Assembly (NCBI GenBank): GCA_900551415.1
Contig: URWB01000135.1
Location: 1-5,595, forward strand
Reading direction: 5' to 3'
DNA: 5,595 nucleotides
From: an uncultured Eubacteriales bacterium
GTDB taxonomy: Bacteria; Bacillota; Clostridia; Peptostreptococcales; Anaerovoracaceae
Positions 5,409 to 5,595 of this stretch are shown here, piece after piece (positions within the stretch are counted from its first letter, which is position 1; each line of letters begins with the position of its first letter). The notes under the pieces are model-generated. The model searched no databases and was not told the DNA's origin. It saw only the letters and a program-made list of their open reading frames with translations. The translations under genes were made by a program, and so were the position numbers.

Positions 5409-5595
5409 ATGGAATTTATAGGAAGAAAAGGTGAGCTGAGTAAACTGCATGCGGAGTACAGCCGTGACAGCAGCTTTGTGGTTATCTATGGTCGCCGCCG
5501 AGTTGGAAAAACAACCCTGATTAAAGAGTTTTTGAAGGAAAAAACAGCATTTTATTTTCTTGCCACAGAGGAATTGGAAAGCCAGAGCATGAAGC
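5409..5595 (+). CDS. P-loop ATPase of the archaeal-type ATPase (ATPase_2/DUF234) group, N-terminal fragment
   Basis: The first 62 codons are present and the gene runs off the window. The product begins MEFIGRKGELSKL, the IGR-x-x-EL start usual for this group, then VVIYGRRRVGKTTLIKEF (residues 24-41). That contains a Walker A motif, G28-x4-G33-K34-T35, inside the characteristic GRRRVGKT context. In complete family members an AAA-type ATPase domain is followed by a winged-helix or DUF234 nuclease-like domain, which cannot be seen here. GAGGTGA (5398-5404) lies 4 bases before the ATG, a slightly short but workable spacing. The gene has its own promoter and is separated from the upstream unit by a terminator. 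These ATPases are common, patchily distributed and often of unknown function. Confidence 0.85.
   Translation, partial: MEFIGRKGELSKLHAEYSRDSSFVVIYGRRRVGKTTLIKEFLKEKTAFYFLATEELESQSMK

Noticed and set aside
1..5595. CRISPR arrays, tRNA or rRNA genes, and insertion sequences
   Set aside because: No regularly spaced direct repeats, cloverleaf-like segments, rRNA motifs, transposase motifs or terminal inverted repeats were seen on reading the window.

Overview
The window looks like chromosome of a strictly anaerobic Bacillota (Clostridia-type) bacterium. This is inferred from strong AAGGAGG/GGAGGAGG ribosome-binding sites, a flavin-based redox complex rich in iron-sulfur clusters, an AzlCD pair and an ECF-type promoter of the kind seen in Gram-positive bacteria. 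The redox gene favours AGA for Arg and GCG for Ala. I cannot name the species.

Bases 1-3697 are the end of a redox operon. The 3' end of a HydB/NuoF-like flavoprotein gene (1-136) is followed after 17 bases by a 1153-residue multidomain protein (154-3615). That protein carries a NuoG-type [2Fe-2S] domain, a GltD/NfnB-like FAD and NAD(P)H module, ferredoxin domains and a shortened molybdopterin-oxidoreductase-like tail. The pairing matches the StnB-StnC arrangement of Stn-type electron-bifurcating transhydrogenases (NADH, NADPH and ferredoxin), characterised in Sporomusa ovata. A strong intrinsic terminator (3662-3697) closes the operon.

Bases 3698-4921 hold azlC and azlD, overlapping by four bases (ATGA). 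They encode a two-subunit branched-chain amino acid exporter. A modest sigma-A-like promoter and a 12-base inverted repeat lie upstream.

Bases 4922-5268 form a compact unit that standard gene calling would miss. Three helically phased A-tracts sit upstream of an ECF-sigma-like promoter (TGTAAC-N17-CGAG). A roughly 90-base leader follows, then a perfect AAGGAGG site, a 24-codon ORF encoding a lipoprotein-signal-like peptide with only five residues from the lipobox Cys onward, and an intrinsic terminator. This is the most novel item in the window: a possible envelope-stress-regulated micro-lipoprotein or signal peptide.

Bases 5269-5595 hold a very AT-rich sigma-A promoter region and the first 62 codons of a P-loop ATPase of the archaeal-type ATPase (ATPase_2/DUF234) group, cut by the window edge. 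Its promoter and base composition suggest an independently expressed, possibly mobile, accessory gene.
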